Assembly: GCF_900117315.1 (NCBI RefSeq)
Contig: NZ_LT630337.1
Location: forward strand, 2,301,238-2,365,237
Source of the DNA: Bacillus massilinigeriensis
GTDB taxonomy: Bacteria; Bacillota; Bacilli; Bacillales; Cytobacillaceae
Length of the DNA: 64,000 nt
Reading direction: 5' to 3'
Part shown: positions 1 through 7,796 of the stretch, piece by piece
How positions within the stretch are numbered: the first letter of the stretch is position 1
How the letters are laid out: each line of letters starts with the position of its first letter
The notes under the pieces: model-generated
The model's input: only the letters and a program-made list of their open reading frames with translations
Databases searched by the model: none
What the model was told of the DNA's origin: nothing
Position numbers and translations under genes: made by a program

Positions 1-527
1 ACTACACCTTTAGGTAGGCCGGTTGTTCCTGATGTATAGAGTATTTCGGCATCATCATCTTCCATAACGCCAATGTTAGGATCTTCTGTGGAAGAATGAA
101 GAAATTCTGATTGAAGGATTTGGTGATCTTTTTTTATTGAACCTACAATGATTTTCTGCCTTAATAGGTGATTCCCTTCAGCCGCTTCACTAATAATTTC
201 TGAAAGATCCTCATCAGCAAAAACAACAATCGAGTCGGAATCCTTTAATATATAGTTCACTTCATGTGCAGTAAGGCGAAAATTAATTGGAACAGCCACC
301 CCGCCGGCTTTTAGTATTCCATAATAGATGAAGGCAAATTGATCGGAGTTTTTCATCATGATGGCGATTTTATCACCCTTTTTTACTCCATCTCTGATTA
401 AACCATTCGCAATTCGATTTACTTCCTGATTAAAATCAGCATAAGTATGGGCTTTATCCTGATAAATGATGGCCGTCTTTTGTGAGTTATTCCTTGCATT
501 CCTCTCTAAACCAGCGAAAAGATTCAC
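1..527 (-). CDS. AMP-forming acyl-CoA ligase, N-terminal part (cut by window edge)
   Basis: This is the first ~175 residues of an ANL-superfamily acyl-CoA synthetase, which adenylates a carboxylic acid with ATP and transfers it to CoA in the cytoplasm. The reading begins NLFAGLERNARNN and reaches the P-loop YTSGTTGLPKG at the window edge, so the C-terminal catalytic half is missing only because the window ends. The start is a GTG at 527 preceded by GAGGGAGGG at good spacing; an overlapping ATG is in another frame and meets a stop at once. It is the last visible gene of a minus-strand run with the acyl-CoA dehydrogenase (77 bp upstream) and a second ligase, which points to fatty-acid or branched/aromatic acid activation. 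Substrate cannot be told. Confidence 0.9.
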   Translation of the reverse strand, partial: MNLFAGLERNARNNSQKTAIIYQDKAHTYADFNQEVNRIANGLIRDGVKKGDKIAIMMKNSDQFAFIYYGILKAGGVAVPINFRLTAHEVNYILKDSDSIVVFADEDLSEIISEAAEGNHLLRQKIIVGSIKKDHQILQSEFLHSSTEDPNIGVMEDDDAEILYTSGTTGLPKGV

Positions 528-604
528 ATTATTCCCTCCCTCAAGGGTCAATTATTTATTTTTCAAATAAGGGGTATTGGTATCAAGTTATATTCATCTA
601 CTCT

Positions 605-1747
605 TTATAAACCCATATTTTTAGCAATGATAATCTTCATTACTTCATTAGATCCCGCATAAATGGTGCCTACTGCTGTATCCCGATAACGTCTTGCAAT
701 CTCGTATTCTTCCATATATCCATAACCACCATGAAGCTGCATACATTCTGCTGCAACCTTTTTGGCAAGGTCTGTCATCCACCATTTGGCCATCGATACT
801 TCATTAACGATGTTTTTCTTTTCCATATGATCACAAATTAAGCGGTCAACGAAGGATTCTCCTATGGTAATATTCGTTGCTAATTCAGCAAGCTTAAACT
901 GTGTATTTTGAAATTTACTAATTGGTTTTCCGAATGCTGTTCGCTGCTTGACATAATCCAGCGTGATTTCTAGCATTCTTTTTGAACTGGTGATGCTTCC
1001 AATGGCGAGCATCAGACGTTCCTGCTGAAGCTTTTTCATTAAGTAGTAAAAGCCCTTTCCTTCTTCCCCTAATAGATTATCCTGAGGAACTCTTGCATCC
1101 TCAAAGATTAGCTCAGAGGTATCATTCGCATGTTGTCCCATTTTACGGAGCTTTTTCCCTTTTTTAAACCCTGGGGTTCCTTCCTCGACGACAATGAGGC
1201 TAATGCCTTTATGAGCTGGTACGGCATGAGGATTCGTTTTACAAACAACGATTACAAAGTTGGAGGAATAACCATTGGTAATAAAGGTTTTTTCCCCATT
1301 AATAATATAGTGATCGCCTTCTTTTATGGCAGTTGTTTGTATATTGGCTAAATCAGAACCTGTTCCAGGCTCTGTCATGGCAATCGCAGAAATCATGTCA
1401 CCACTAACCGCTTTTGGCAGCCAGCGATCCTTCTGTTCCTCTGAACCAAATTCATCAACGTAAGGAATAACAATATCATTATGAAGGCCGATTCCTATTC
1501 CCCCTCCTACCCGGTCGAACTCTTGCGCCATTACAACCGAATAGGCAAAGTCTGCATTGGAGCCACCGTATTTCTCATCAACCCATGGACAGAGAAATCC
1601 TTGCTCACCAGCAAGCTTCCAAAATGACTTTGGTACTTGCTTTGCTTCCTCCCATCCAGCAAAATAGGGAACCGCATTTTTATCGAGAAATTTCCGAAGA
1701 GATCTTCTAAAGATTTCATGTTCTTCCTTAAAATATGGCTTATTCAT
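605..1747 (-). CDS. Acyl-CoA dehydrogenase, LCAD/IVD-type active site
   Basis: FAD-dependent acyl-CoA dehydrogenase that introduces the alpha,beta double bond in acyl-CoA and passes electrons to ETF. The central FAD/substrate motif AMTEPGTGSDL and the C-terminal QLHGGYGYMEEY are present. At the end, IYAGSNEVMK has Ala where medium/short-chain enzymes carry the catalytic Glu, while LQQERLMLA has a Glu (residue 243 from this start) at the position used by long-chain and isovaleryl-CoA dehydrogenases. I place the start at the ATG at 1747, seven codons inside the longest frame, because AAGGAG lies about 9 bases before it and the longer start has no ribosome site. Length 380 residues is normal. 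It lies 58 bp downstream of the ligase gene, probably in one operon; the etf/fix operon at 39-43 kb could be its electron acceptor. Confidence 0.93.
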   Translation of the reverse strand: MNKPYFKEEHEIFRRSLRKFLDKNAVPYFAGWEEAKQVPKSFWKLAGEQGFLCPWVDEKYGGSNADFAYSVVMAQEFDRVGGGIGIGLHNDIVIPYVDEFGSEEQKDRWLPKAVSGDMISAIAMTEPGTGSDLANIQTTAIKEGDHYIINGEKTFITNGYSSNFVIVVCKTNPHAVPAHKGISLIVVEEGTPGFKKGKKLRKMGQHANDTSELIFEDARVPQDNLLGEEGKGFYYLMKKLQQERLMLAIGSITSSKRMLEITLDYVKQRTAFGKPISKFQNTQFKLAELATNITIGESFVDRLICDHMEKKNIVNEVSMAKWWMTDLAKKVAAECMQLHGGYGYMEEYEIARRYRDTAVGTIYAGSNEVMKIIIAKNMGL

Positions 1748-1805
1748 TTCATCCATCTCCTTGAACATTTTTTGGAAAGGTTTAAATTGTGAGTTTTAAT
1801 AAGGT

Positions 1806-3311
1806 TTACATTTCAACATTTTCTTTTTTCTTTAGTGGGGTCTTTAATATTTTGCCGGTTGCTGTTTTTGGAAGCTCTTTGAGGAAATAAATTTTTCTTG
1901 GAATTTTATAATGGGCTAGATGCTGTTTACAATAATCGCTAATTTCTTCAGGAGTTCGTTCCTCCTTTGTCACGACATACGCTGCTACTTCCTCTCCGAA
2001 AACTGGATCTGATTCTCCAATGACAGCACATTCAACAACATCAGGATGTGAATACAATACTTCCTCCACTTCCCTTGGATACACATTGTAACCACCACGA
2101 ATGATCATATCTTTTTTGCGATCGACAATATATAGGAACCCACGCTCATCTCGTCTTCCTAAATCTCCTGTATATATCCAGCCATTAACAATGGTATCCT
2201 TTGTCTCTTGTTCCTTCTTATAATATCCTTTCATGGCATTCGGCCCACGGAAGATAATTTCTCCAACTTCTCCAGTAGGGACTTCGTTTCCGTTAGGGTC
2301 TACTATTTTCAGCTCAATTCCCGGTAAAGGAAGTCCGACAGAACCATGTACCTTTTCACTATTCGGAGGGAAACAGCTAATCATTACTGTACTCTCTGTT
2401 TGTCCATACCCTTCTCCAATATCCACACCCATCAAGGTGTTAACTTTTTCTAATATTTCTAAAGGAAGGGAAGCACCTCCACAGCCTGCAATTCTTAGAG
2501 CTGAGAAATCCAATTCATGAATTTGTGGGAGACTTATAAACATGGTGTACATCGTAGGAACTCCTAAGAAAACAGTAATTTTCTCAGAATGCATCATTTG
2601 TAGCATCTTATCTGGAATAAATCGTTCCTCCAGATAAATCGTGCATCCTGTATAGACACATTGTAGTAAGCCTTGTAGTTTGGCATAGGCATGGAACAGA
2701 GGGAGAACAAGTAGAACCCGGTCTTCTTGAGTCAATTCTGTCATTTTAATACTTGCCTCTGTCATCCATTTCAAATTGCCATGGGTAATTAACGCACCCT
2801 TAGGTTTTCCTGTCGTTCCAGATGTATAGATAATTTGAGCATTGTCATCTTCATTTTTTGGTACTAGTTCAAATTCCGAAGTCTCACCATACACCTCATC
2901 CCATAGGATAAACTCTTCATCAGGAGCTATTGAAACGATGGTTTTCACTGTCCTTAATTCCTTATAACAGCCTTTAACCTCTTTATACCCTATTTCATCA
3001 ATAATTAAGGAATCTGCTTCTGAGTCGTTTAAAATATAGGTAATTTCATTCGCTTTAAAAAGCGGATTAATAGGAACGACTGTTGCTCCTAGTGATAATA
3101 AGGAAAAATAGGCTATCATATATTCCGGTTTATTAGCCATCATGAGCCCAACATGCGATCCATTTTCAATTCCTAACTTTTTCAACCCTACTGTTTTATC
3201 CTTTACCCTTTGTGCCATTTGTTCATAGGTGATGGCCTGATTTTGAAAAATCACTGCCGGATGACTTCCAACCTTTTTAGCTGAATCTAATAACATTTGT
3301 GCTATGTTCAC
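1806..3311 (-). CDS. Long-chain fatty-acid--CoA ligase (AMP-forming)
   Basis: A full-length 501-residue ANL enzyme that activates a carboxylic acid through an acyl-adenylate to acyl-CoA. Visible motifs in order: P-loop IIYTSGTTGKPKGAL (about residue 160), GYGQTES (A5), YTGDLGRRDERGFLYIVDRKKDMI (A7/A8, the hinge) and the C-terminal lysine in PKTATGKILK (A10). The start is a GTG at 3311 with GAGGAGG about 9 bases upstream. It is the first gene of the minus-strand cluster with the acyl-CoA dehydrogenase and the second ligase. A promoter and a perfect cre site lie about 160-210 bp upstream, so carbon catabolite repression by CcpA is likely. Fatty-acid specificity is inferred from family and neighbours, not proven. 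Confidence 0.92.
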   Translation of the reverse strand: MNIAQMLLDSAKKVGSHPAVIFQNQAITYEQMAQRVKDKTVGLKKLGIENGSHVGLMMANKPEYMIAYFSLLSLGATVVPINPLFKANEITYILNDSEADSLIIDEIGYKEVKGCYKELRTVKTIVSIAPDEEFILWDEVYGETSEFELVPKNEDDNAQIIYTSGTTGKPKGALITHGNLKWMTEASIKMTELTQEDRVLLVLPLFHAYAKLQGLLQCVYTGCTIYLEERFIPDKMLQMMHSEKITVFLGVPTMYTMFISLPQIHELDFSALRIAGCGGASLPLEILEKVNTLMGVDIGEGYGQTESTVMISCFPPNSEKVHGSVGLPLPGIELKIVDPNGNEVPTGEVGEIIFRGPNAMKGYYKKEQETKDTIVNGWIYTGDLGRRDERGFLYIVDRKKDMIIRGGYNVYPREVEEVLYSHPDVVECAVIGESDPVFGEEVAAYVVTKEERTPEEISDYCKQHLAHYKIPRKIYFLKELPKTATGKILKTPLKKKENVEM

Positions 3312-3468
3312 TCTCTTTTCCTCCTCTTTAAAAAACTAGAATATGGTTTAATAGCATTTCAATAGAATGAATGGTTTAGGAAAAAATAATGAATCTTCTA
3401 TTAGTTCGACTCTATTAAAAATAAATGGGAATTACTTTGGAACTAAACCTATTTATCTATCAACACAA

Positions 3469-3523
3469 TGTATGCGCTTCCAAAGTGTTCTATTCTTATA
3501 TCTTATGAACAGTAGTATTCCAA
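3469..3523 (-). promoter_or_regulatory. Promoter plus cre site of the acyl-CoA ligase operon
   Basis: On the minus strand, TTGGAA (3518-3523), a 17-bp spacer and TATAAG (3495-3500) form a sigma-A-like promoter. Just downstream, TTGGAAGCGCATACA at 3469-3483 matches every fixed position of the cre consensus WTGNAANCGNWNNCW. A CcpA site just past the transcription start would act as a repressor or roadblock. No convincing FadR operator was seen in this region. Confidence 0.65.
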
Positions 3524-3555
3524 CATGTAAAAAAAAATCGCTTGTCTCATTCCCT

Positions 3556-4050
3556 CTATTGATATAGTTTCTCTTTTATTTCCTCAATTTGTTTTAGGTG
3601 GCGTTTCTCATGAAGTCCAATAAAAGAAATCCATTGATTTAAGTTAAGTGAACCAAATACTGGATGCGGTATCGCTCTCTCATTTAGTAGTGACTCATCC
3701 GCTCCACGAACAACTTCGGTAAAGTCTCTGCGTGACTGCGCTAGCTTTTCCTTTACATCTGAGAGAGTGATAAATTTAGAAGAAGGTTCAAGATAAGATG
3801 GAGCTTTTATTTTTTTCCTTCGATCGGTTGTGTACTGAATCGGTTTATCCTCAACCACCCATTTGATTTCTGATCTCAATTGTTCAGTGAACGCTTTTGT
3901 TACTACTCGCTCAAGTAAAAATAAATGAAGGAGAACTTGAGCAATCGTCCAGCCCCCTTCCTCTACTCTTTTATTAATCTGTTGGTCCGTTAATCCACCA
4001 ATACTGTCAAAAATTTCTTCCCTAATTATTTGATTGTTGTTCATACTCAT
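3556..4050 (-). CDS. DinB/YfiT-like four-helix metal-binding protein
   Basis: A 164-residue member of the DinB superfamily, which forms a four-helix bundle with a divalent metal held by three histidines. The pattern is visible: His42 in GGWTIAQVLLHL and His147/His151 in HEKRHLKQ near the C-terminus. Members include thiol-dependent transferases (bacillithiol or mycothiol S-transferases) and uncharacterised stress proteins; the sequence does not say which. It is transcribed alone in the same direction as thiT, with a terminator between them. The start MSMNNN has the ATG at 4050. Confidence 0.8.
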   Translation of the reverse strand: MSMNNNQIIREEIFDSIGGLTDQQINKRVEEGGWTIAQVLLHLFLLERVVTKAFTEQLRSEIKWVVEDKPIQYTTDRRKKIKAPSYLEPSSKFITLSDVKEKLAQSRRDFTEVVRGADESLLNERAIPHPVFGSLNLNQWISFIGLHEKRHLKQIEEIKEKLYQ

Positions 4051-4193
4051 GTCTAGCTTCCTTTCTACCTGAAAATTTAACTCTTCATAGTTAATTATGA
4101 TATTTCCTCTTCAAAAATGACTTCCTGTCTAAACTATTTATTTCAGGAATTTCCAAATGAGACCCTCCTCAAGATGGCCAATTATCTCAAGCC

Positions 4194-4233
4194 ACAAAAA
4201 AACCACTTCCTTTGCAAACCAGGAAGTGGTTTC
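4194..4233 (-). terminator. Rho-independent terminator after thiT
   Basis: The minus strand reads AAACCACTTCC, a short loop, GGAAGTGGTTT and then a run of T residues. It lies about 10-50 bp past the thiT stop codon. Confidence 0.85.
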
Positions 4234-4242
4234 ATCTTCATA

Positions 4243-4842
4243 TTAAGAGGCATGACGATTTCTTGTATCCATTGGAACGGATTTTCTTACAAGGATTCTT
4301 GAAGCAGAAGGAACTAAAATGGCTAAAACGACTGAGCATAGAACAGCTGCTCCCAACCCTGTTCCTCCATTCACGATAAATGAATACCAAACTGGGTTCA
4401 TTCCTTTCGGAGCGTATTGACCCCAATAAATGAATCCTGCGAGAAAATGCCAGAAATATCGTGCAAAACTACCAACAAATGTAGCCAAAACAACGTATAA
4501 AATCAGTTGCTTCTTATTGTTATGATTAATAGCCGCTTGTATTGGTTTATAAAATAACCCAGCAGCCCCTATAAAGGCAAATGCAATAAAATATTCAATG
4601 ATTAATTGCAATGCTGAGAGTGGTTGGATATCTCCTATGACAATTTGTAATAATCCCCATAAAAATCCTGAAAGAAAACTGACCCTCACACCCCAACGGA
4701 ATGCGATTACAAAAATCGGTACCATCGCAAGCGATACGGATACCGCTGGTGTTAATTTAATGGATGGTAGCAAGTCGAGAATGAGTGCAAATGCTGCGAA
4801 AAAAGAAGCTTCAATCATAGCAATCAAGCTCAATTTTTTCAT
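4243..4842 (-). CDS. thiT: Thiamine ECF transporter S component ThiT
   Basis: Integral membrane substrate-binding subunit of an energy-coupling-factor importer for thiamine (YuaJ in Bacillus); it works with the shared EcfT/EcfA module encoded elsewhere. The protein has about six hydrophobic helices and the family signature GFIYWGQYAPKGMNPVWYS near residue 150, including the Trp/Tyr residues that stack on thiamine in known ThiT structures. I take the ATG at 4842, giving 199 residues starting MKKLSLIAM; the longer frame reads through the riboswitch and is not translated. The ribosome site GGGGAG lies inside the leader hairpin. The canonical TPP riboswitch upstream supports the assignment directly. 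Confidence 0.95.
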   Translation of the reverse strand: MKKLSLIAMIEASFFAAFALILDLLPSIKLTPAVSVSLAMVPIFVIAFRWGVRVSFLSGFLWGLLQIVIGDIQPLSALQLIIEYFIAFAFIGAAGLFYKPIQAAINHNNKKQLILYVVLATFVGSFARYFWHFLAGFIYWGQYAPKGMNPVWYSFIVNGGTGLGAAVLCSVVLAILVPSASRILVRKSVPMDTRNRHAS

Positions 4843-4887
4843 AAAAAAATCTCCCCTTTGTGTATAAATACGAAACCTCAAGGGAGA
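4843..4887 (-). terminator. Expression-platform hairpin of the TPP riboswitch, overlapping the thiT ribosome site
   Basis: TCTCCCTT (4880-4887 on the plus strand as aagggaga) can pair with AAGGGGAGA, which is followed by seven T residues and then immediately the thiT ATG. The hairpin is shaped like an intrinsic terminator but also buries the GGGGAG ribosome site. Ligand-bound leader could therefore stop either transcription or translation. Inferred from sequence only. Confidence 0.65.
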
Positions 4888-4930
4888 ACGATTTGCATAC
4901 GAAATAAGCAAATGCAAACATTCACATCCA

Positions 4931-5016
4931 CATCCCTGCGCTAGCATTATCTAACAGGTTCATAGGGTCTGAACAGATATCCTGCTCACTCTCAGCAACA
5001 AAGCTCCCCTTGTGGT
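4931..5016 (-). promoter_or_regulatory. TPP riboswitch (THI element)
   Basis: The minus strand carries the conserved THI core in order: AAGGGGAGC, GCTGAGAGTGA, GACCCTATGAACCTG, then TTAGATAATGCTAGCGCAGG. These are the pyrimidine- and pyrophosphate-binding helices of the thiamine pyrophosphate aptamer. It controls thiT about 90 bp downstream, repressing uptake when TPP is plentiful. Confidence 0.96.
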
Positions 5017-5029
5017 AACGTTATTATGT

Positions 5030-5922
5030 TAATAGACTTATTATATATCAACGAATACTCATTTTAAAGGAAAAATTCAAATAAGTTCATTTTTTTACTC
5101 TTGGTTACTGCTCCCAACCTATTGGTTGTTGTAGGAAATCAATTGACTAAGTTACCAATTTTGAGTTAATTCTAAAAGTTTGTCAATCTCTATTATGTTA
5201 AAAGTTTCTTGAAAATCCTCATCTTTTAAGTCACTAGTCGTTTCTAACAGCTTATCAATATCCGTTACAATTAACTTCATTCCTAGGTGCCCCATTTCTT
5301 GAAACTAATTTTTTTCTCAATTTTATTAATCCAAGTATAGTATCTTTTTTAAGTTTCACTTATATCCTTCGTCTAATCATTTCAGGATATGTGGGTACAT
5401 GGATAAAAATTTTTGGTTTCCTTTGGATTACATAACTATAGACGATGGTAATAGGACTAAAGTTTCGGTTTTTTCAAATGTTTTTGGTAAAAAATGATAA
5501 GGGCTTTTGAAAGATTGTTGGAGTAACTGCTTTTCATTTCTAGGTTAACGATTAGTGTGGTTTATTGAAATATCTATGTATATATTTTAAATTATTAATA
5601 GATGATCCAGTGTCCCTTGAATTTGAGATACCCTCGGACTAGTGTAACGTACTCAGAATCCGCTATATCCATAAAAACAATTAAATTCAAGCACCTAACA
5701 GACTGAGATTCCTTTAGGTGCCGAAAATTACAGGTAAATCACTTCAAATTGTTCAAATAACGGAAGGTGGGTCCGTTTAAATTTCAATTTCTAATGTATT
5801 TACCTAAATAGCGCATCCTTTGTCCGTAATGGAACTCCACTAAAATAAATAGCTCCACACTATTTTTCGCCTTAATATTCATATATAATATGCTTGAAGT
5901 AATTTTATTAGGAGGAGATTTG
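5030..5922. other. Gene-poor interval
   Basis: No convincing gene. A 42-codon minus-strand frame (5152-5280) contains two IDKLLE-like segments but has a poor ribosome site, and may be a decayed remnant. Near 5690-5720 an inverted repeat CACCTAA/TTAGGTG with a 14-base loop is visible, without a clear T-run. The sequence is otherwise AT-rich without recognisable structure. Confidence 0.4.
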
Positions 5923-6123
5923 ATGGCTAAATCTAATGCCAAGAAGTTAAGAGAAAAACTCGTACGTGAAGGTAAAAGGAATCCAGTGGATAATCGCAGT
6001 CCCTTTGTATTTGCAGACATGCGAACAAGAAAATCAAAAACGAAAAAGGATCGTCTATACGTTCAAAAACACAAGAACCATTTTTCTAATCAAGGAAATG
6101 ATGGATCTTGTGTTTTTTTATAA
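5923..6123 (+). CDS. Small basic conserved protein of unknown function
   Basis: A 66-residue, strongly basic protein starting MAKSNAKKLREKL and rich in Lys/Arg through its first 50 residues. The ATG at 5923 has AGGAGG a few bases upstream, so it is very probably translated. The family looks like a short conserved Bacillaceae protein, but I cannot name a function; a nucleic-acid or ribosome-associated role would only be a guess from charge. Its last codons lie inside a terminator hairpin, so the stop codon follows the T-run. It is convergent with the hydrolase gene ending at 6127. Confidence 0.75.
   Translation: MAKSNAKKLREKLVREGKRNPVDNRSPFVFADMRTRKSKTKKDRLYVQKHKNHFSNQGNDGSCVFL
6066..6120. 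terminator. Bidirectional terminator embedded in the end of the small basic gene
   Basis: AAACACAAGA and TCTTGTGTTT pair across a ~29-base loop, with T7 on the plus side and a T-run on the minus side. It lies inside the coding sequence of the 66-residue protein and just past the convergent hydrolase, so it can serve both. Confidence 0.6.
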
Positions 6124-6126
6124 GTT

Positions 6127-6942
6127 TTATAAGATTTTTCTCTCGTAAATTTGACCTTCGAACTGACCACGACACAACCATTTTCTCGTTGCTTGAATTA
6201 ATTCCTTGAAATGTGGCCCATTCGAATAAATATGGTCTGCACCCTCAATTTCCTTACGCTTTACTGTACCAAGTCCCCTTTGCATTAATGACTGCTCATA
6301 TGCTGCGCAGTAGGTGACAGGTATGTCATCATCTGCTGTACCGTGAATGAGCAATACATCGCCCTTAAATGCTTCGATTTCATTTATTGGTTTATATCTT
6401 TTTAATGTTTCAAAATATGGACTGGAAAAATAATACCCAAGATATTCTATCCTCTCTCGAGTTTCTAGCTGTTCTACCTTCTTTTTACTAATAATTTGCT
6501 CAATATCATTAAATGGCTGTCCAACTGCTGACCATAAAATTAAATTCTTAATCTGTTTTTCATTAATTGCGGTTAATACGGATGTTGCACCTCCTAAACT
6601 ATGTCCTAGAAGGGTGATTTGTTCCTTATCAACAAAGGTAAGTCCCATAGCGAACTGAATTATCGCATGTGTCTGCTCAATTAGACCGGTCAAACCGATA
6701 TCCCCATAATTACCTGAACTCTCCCCGCAGCCCGCATAATCAAAGCGGATAACGACATTTCCATCCTGAATAAGCTCCTGTGAAGCCTTAACAAACAAAC
6801 GATTCATCCCAATTCTTGTTCCTATAAAGCCATGGCATATAATAATTAGTGGATAGGTATACTGCGGTTTAAAATTTTCTGGGTAGTCGATTGAACCAAT
6901 TAGTTTTTCTTTTCTCCATTCAACACTAAAAGAACTTGTCAT
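6127..6942 (-). CDS. Alpha/beta hydrolase (serine esterase-like)
   Basis: A 271-residue cytoplasmic alpha/beta-hydrolase. The oxyanion region CHGFIGTR, the nucleophile elbow GHSLGG (Ser115), the acid in GTADDDIP (Asp204-206) and the base in GADHIY (His237) are all present, so it should be active. Similar proteins are cinnamoyl-ester or acylglycerol-type esterases; the substrate is unknown. The ATG overlaps the TGA of the upstream fbpA-like gene as ATGA, so the two are probably translationally coupled. Both genes lie behind a SAM-I riboswitch, which suggests a role tied to methionine/SAM or sulfur metabolism, for instance cleavage of an acyl or thioester intermediate; that is inference. Confidence 0.85.
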   Translation of the reverse strand: MTSSFSVEWRKEKLIGSIDYPENFKPQYTYPLIIICHGFIGTRIGMNRLFVKASQELIQDGNVVIRFDYAGCGESSGNYGDIGLTGLIEQTHAIIQFAMGLTFVDKEQITLLGHSLGGATSVLTAINEKQIKNLILWSAVGQPFNDIEQIISKKKVEQLETRERIEYLGYYFSSPYFETLKRYKPINEIEAFKGDVLLIHGTADDDIPVTYCAAYEQSLMQRGLGTVKRKEIEGADHIYSNGPHFKELIQATRKWLCRGQFEGQIYERKIL

Positions 6943-7097
6943 TCCTTTGTTCCCCCTTCATTCTTTTTTATCTCATAGTGATATACCTTTTCTAAATCAT
7001 CCAGTGATAATTCAAATAAATGCAGATTTCCCTTTTTATACACCCCTGAGCGAAGGAGTTCATGAATAAGCTCATCTTTTCGTTGTGTTTCCTCCAA
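6939..7097 (-). CDS. Fur-regulated basic protein A (FbpA)-like small protein
   Basis: A 52-residue protein starting with TTG at 7097, behind AAGGAGG at 10 bases. The core RKDELIHELLRSGVYKKGN followed by LFELSLDDLEKVY matches the FbpA family, small proteins named from the B. subtilis iron-sparing response. This copy is not obviously under Fur: it lies behind a SAM-I riboswitch and is fused by an ATGA overlap to a hydrolase gene. Unlike classical Fbp proteins it is fairly acidic overall. The function here is unknown; as a partner or regulator of the hydrolase it would be new. Confidence 0.75.
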   Translation of the reverse strand: MEETQRKDELIHELLRSGVYKKGNLHLFELSLDDLEKVYHYEIKKNEGGTKE

Positions 7098-7156
7098 CTT
7101 CCTTCATCCTCCTTAATTCCGATTAATCCTATATGTTTAATTATTTTATAGCGATA

Positions 7157-7204
7157 AAAAAACCCCTTCCTATCGCTTCCCGAGAACAATAAGAAGAGGT
7201 TCGT
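7157..7204 (-). terminator. Attenuator terminator of the SAM riboswitch
   Basis: On the minus strand CCTCTTCTTAT pairs with ATAGGAAGGGG (two G-U pairs), followed directly by seven T residues, between the SAM aptamer and the fbpA-like gene. This is the usual transcriptional OFF hairpin of an S-box leader. Confidence 0.8.
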
Positions 7205-7224
7205 ATGTATACACATTTTCTCGT

Positions 7225-7328
7225 CCTATCTCTCAAGCTATTGCTTGTTGGAATTGGCACAGTTCTCTTAATAAGTCCGCTGCCGAGGCTTCACAGGGCC
7301 AGATCCCTCCGCCTCTCTCGATAAGAAG
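7225..7328 (-). promoter_or_regulatory. SAM-I riboswitch (S-box leader)
   Basis: The minus strand shows the S-box order: CTTATCGAGAGAGGCGGAGG, CTGGCCCTGTGAAGCC, CGGCAGC, GTGCCAATTCC, AAGCAATAGCTT and AGAGATAG closing helix P1. It turns expression off when S-adenosylmethionine is abundant. The genes it controls are the fbpA-like protein and the alpha/beta hydrolase, not a standard methionine-biosynthesis enzyme. Confidence 0.93.
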
Positions 7329-7445
7329 TTATTATATTCAATTTATTATTGTTAAATGTAACGAAAAACCATTTCTTTGTCAATGATATTTGGAAAAAAA
7401 GAAGCAACTAAATGCTCCCTTTTTTCCTTGATGTTCATAGCATCC

Positions 7446-7598
7446 TTACCAACGGTGTGCTTTAGCATTACTTCGCAATAAAATAACATTCTGTGTTACT
7501 TGCGTTTCGCCATTCACCTGTGACTTAGCATGCTTTCTTCGTGTCCAAGTATGGTGAAAAAGCTCTGAATGCGGATCTAAATGATCTTTGTAGCTCAT
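7446..7598 (-). CDS. ypzG: YpzG-family small protein
   Basis: A 50-residue protein starting MSYKDHLDPHSELFHHTW and ending LLRSNAKAHRW, which fits the YpzG-like family of Bacillus. The ATG at 7598 has GAGGTGAT upstream, a strong ribosome site. It is too short for most gene callers. The biochemical role of the family is not known; YpzG is usually listed among small spore-former proteins. It lies divergent from modA with about 200 bp between them. Confidence 0.85.
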   Translation of the reverse strand: MSYKDHLDPHSELFHHTWTRRKHAKSQVNGETQVTQNVILLRSNAKAHRW

Positions 7599-7796
7599 CT
7601 AATCACCTCTTAGTAGGATACTTGAAACTAATGAGACGAATTCACGAATAAATCGCCTCCCTATTAGAATGGGTTACAGAAAAGAAAACTTTACAAGCAA
7701 AGTTTTCCAAAATGAACTTAGGAGCTTTCACTTGTAAAAGATTAGGAATTTTCGTTATAGTAGGTAAGGAAGGATAATGGAAGGGATGACCATTTC

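Noticed and set aside
3312..3555. FadR operator before the acyl-CoA ligase gene
   Set aside because: Only an AATGAATG half-like match; no palindrome.
5152..5280. 42-codon minus-strand frame
   Set aside because: Poor ribosome site, no family; may be a remnant.
6992..7216. 74-codon frame over the SAM riboswitch terminator
   Set aside because: It overlaps the attenuator and is out of frame with the FbpA-like gene, which has the real ribosome site.
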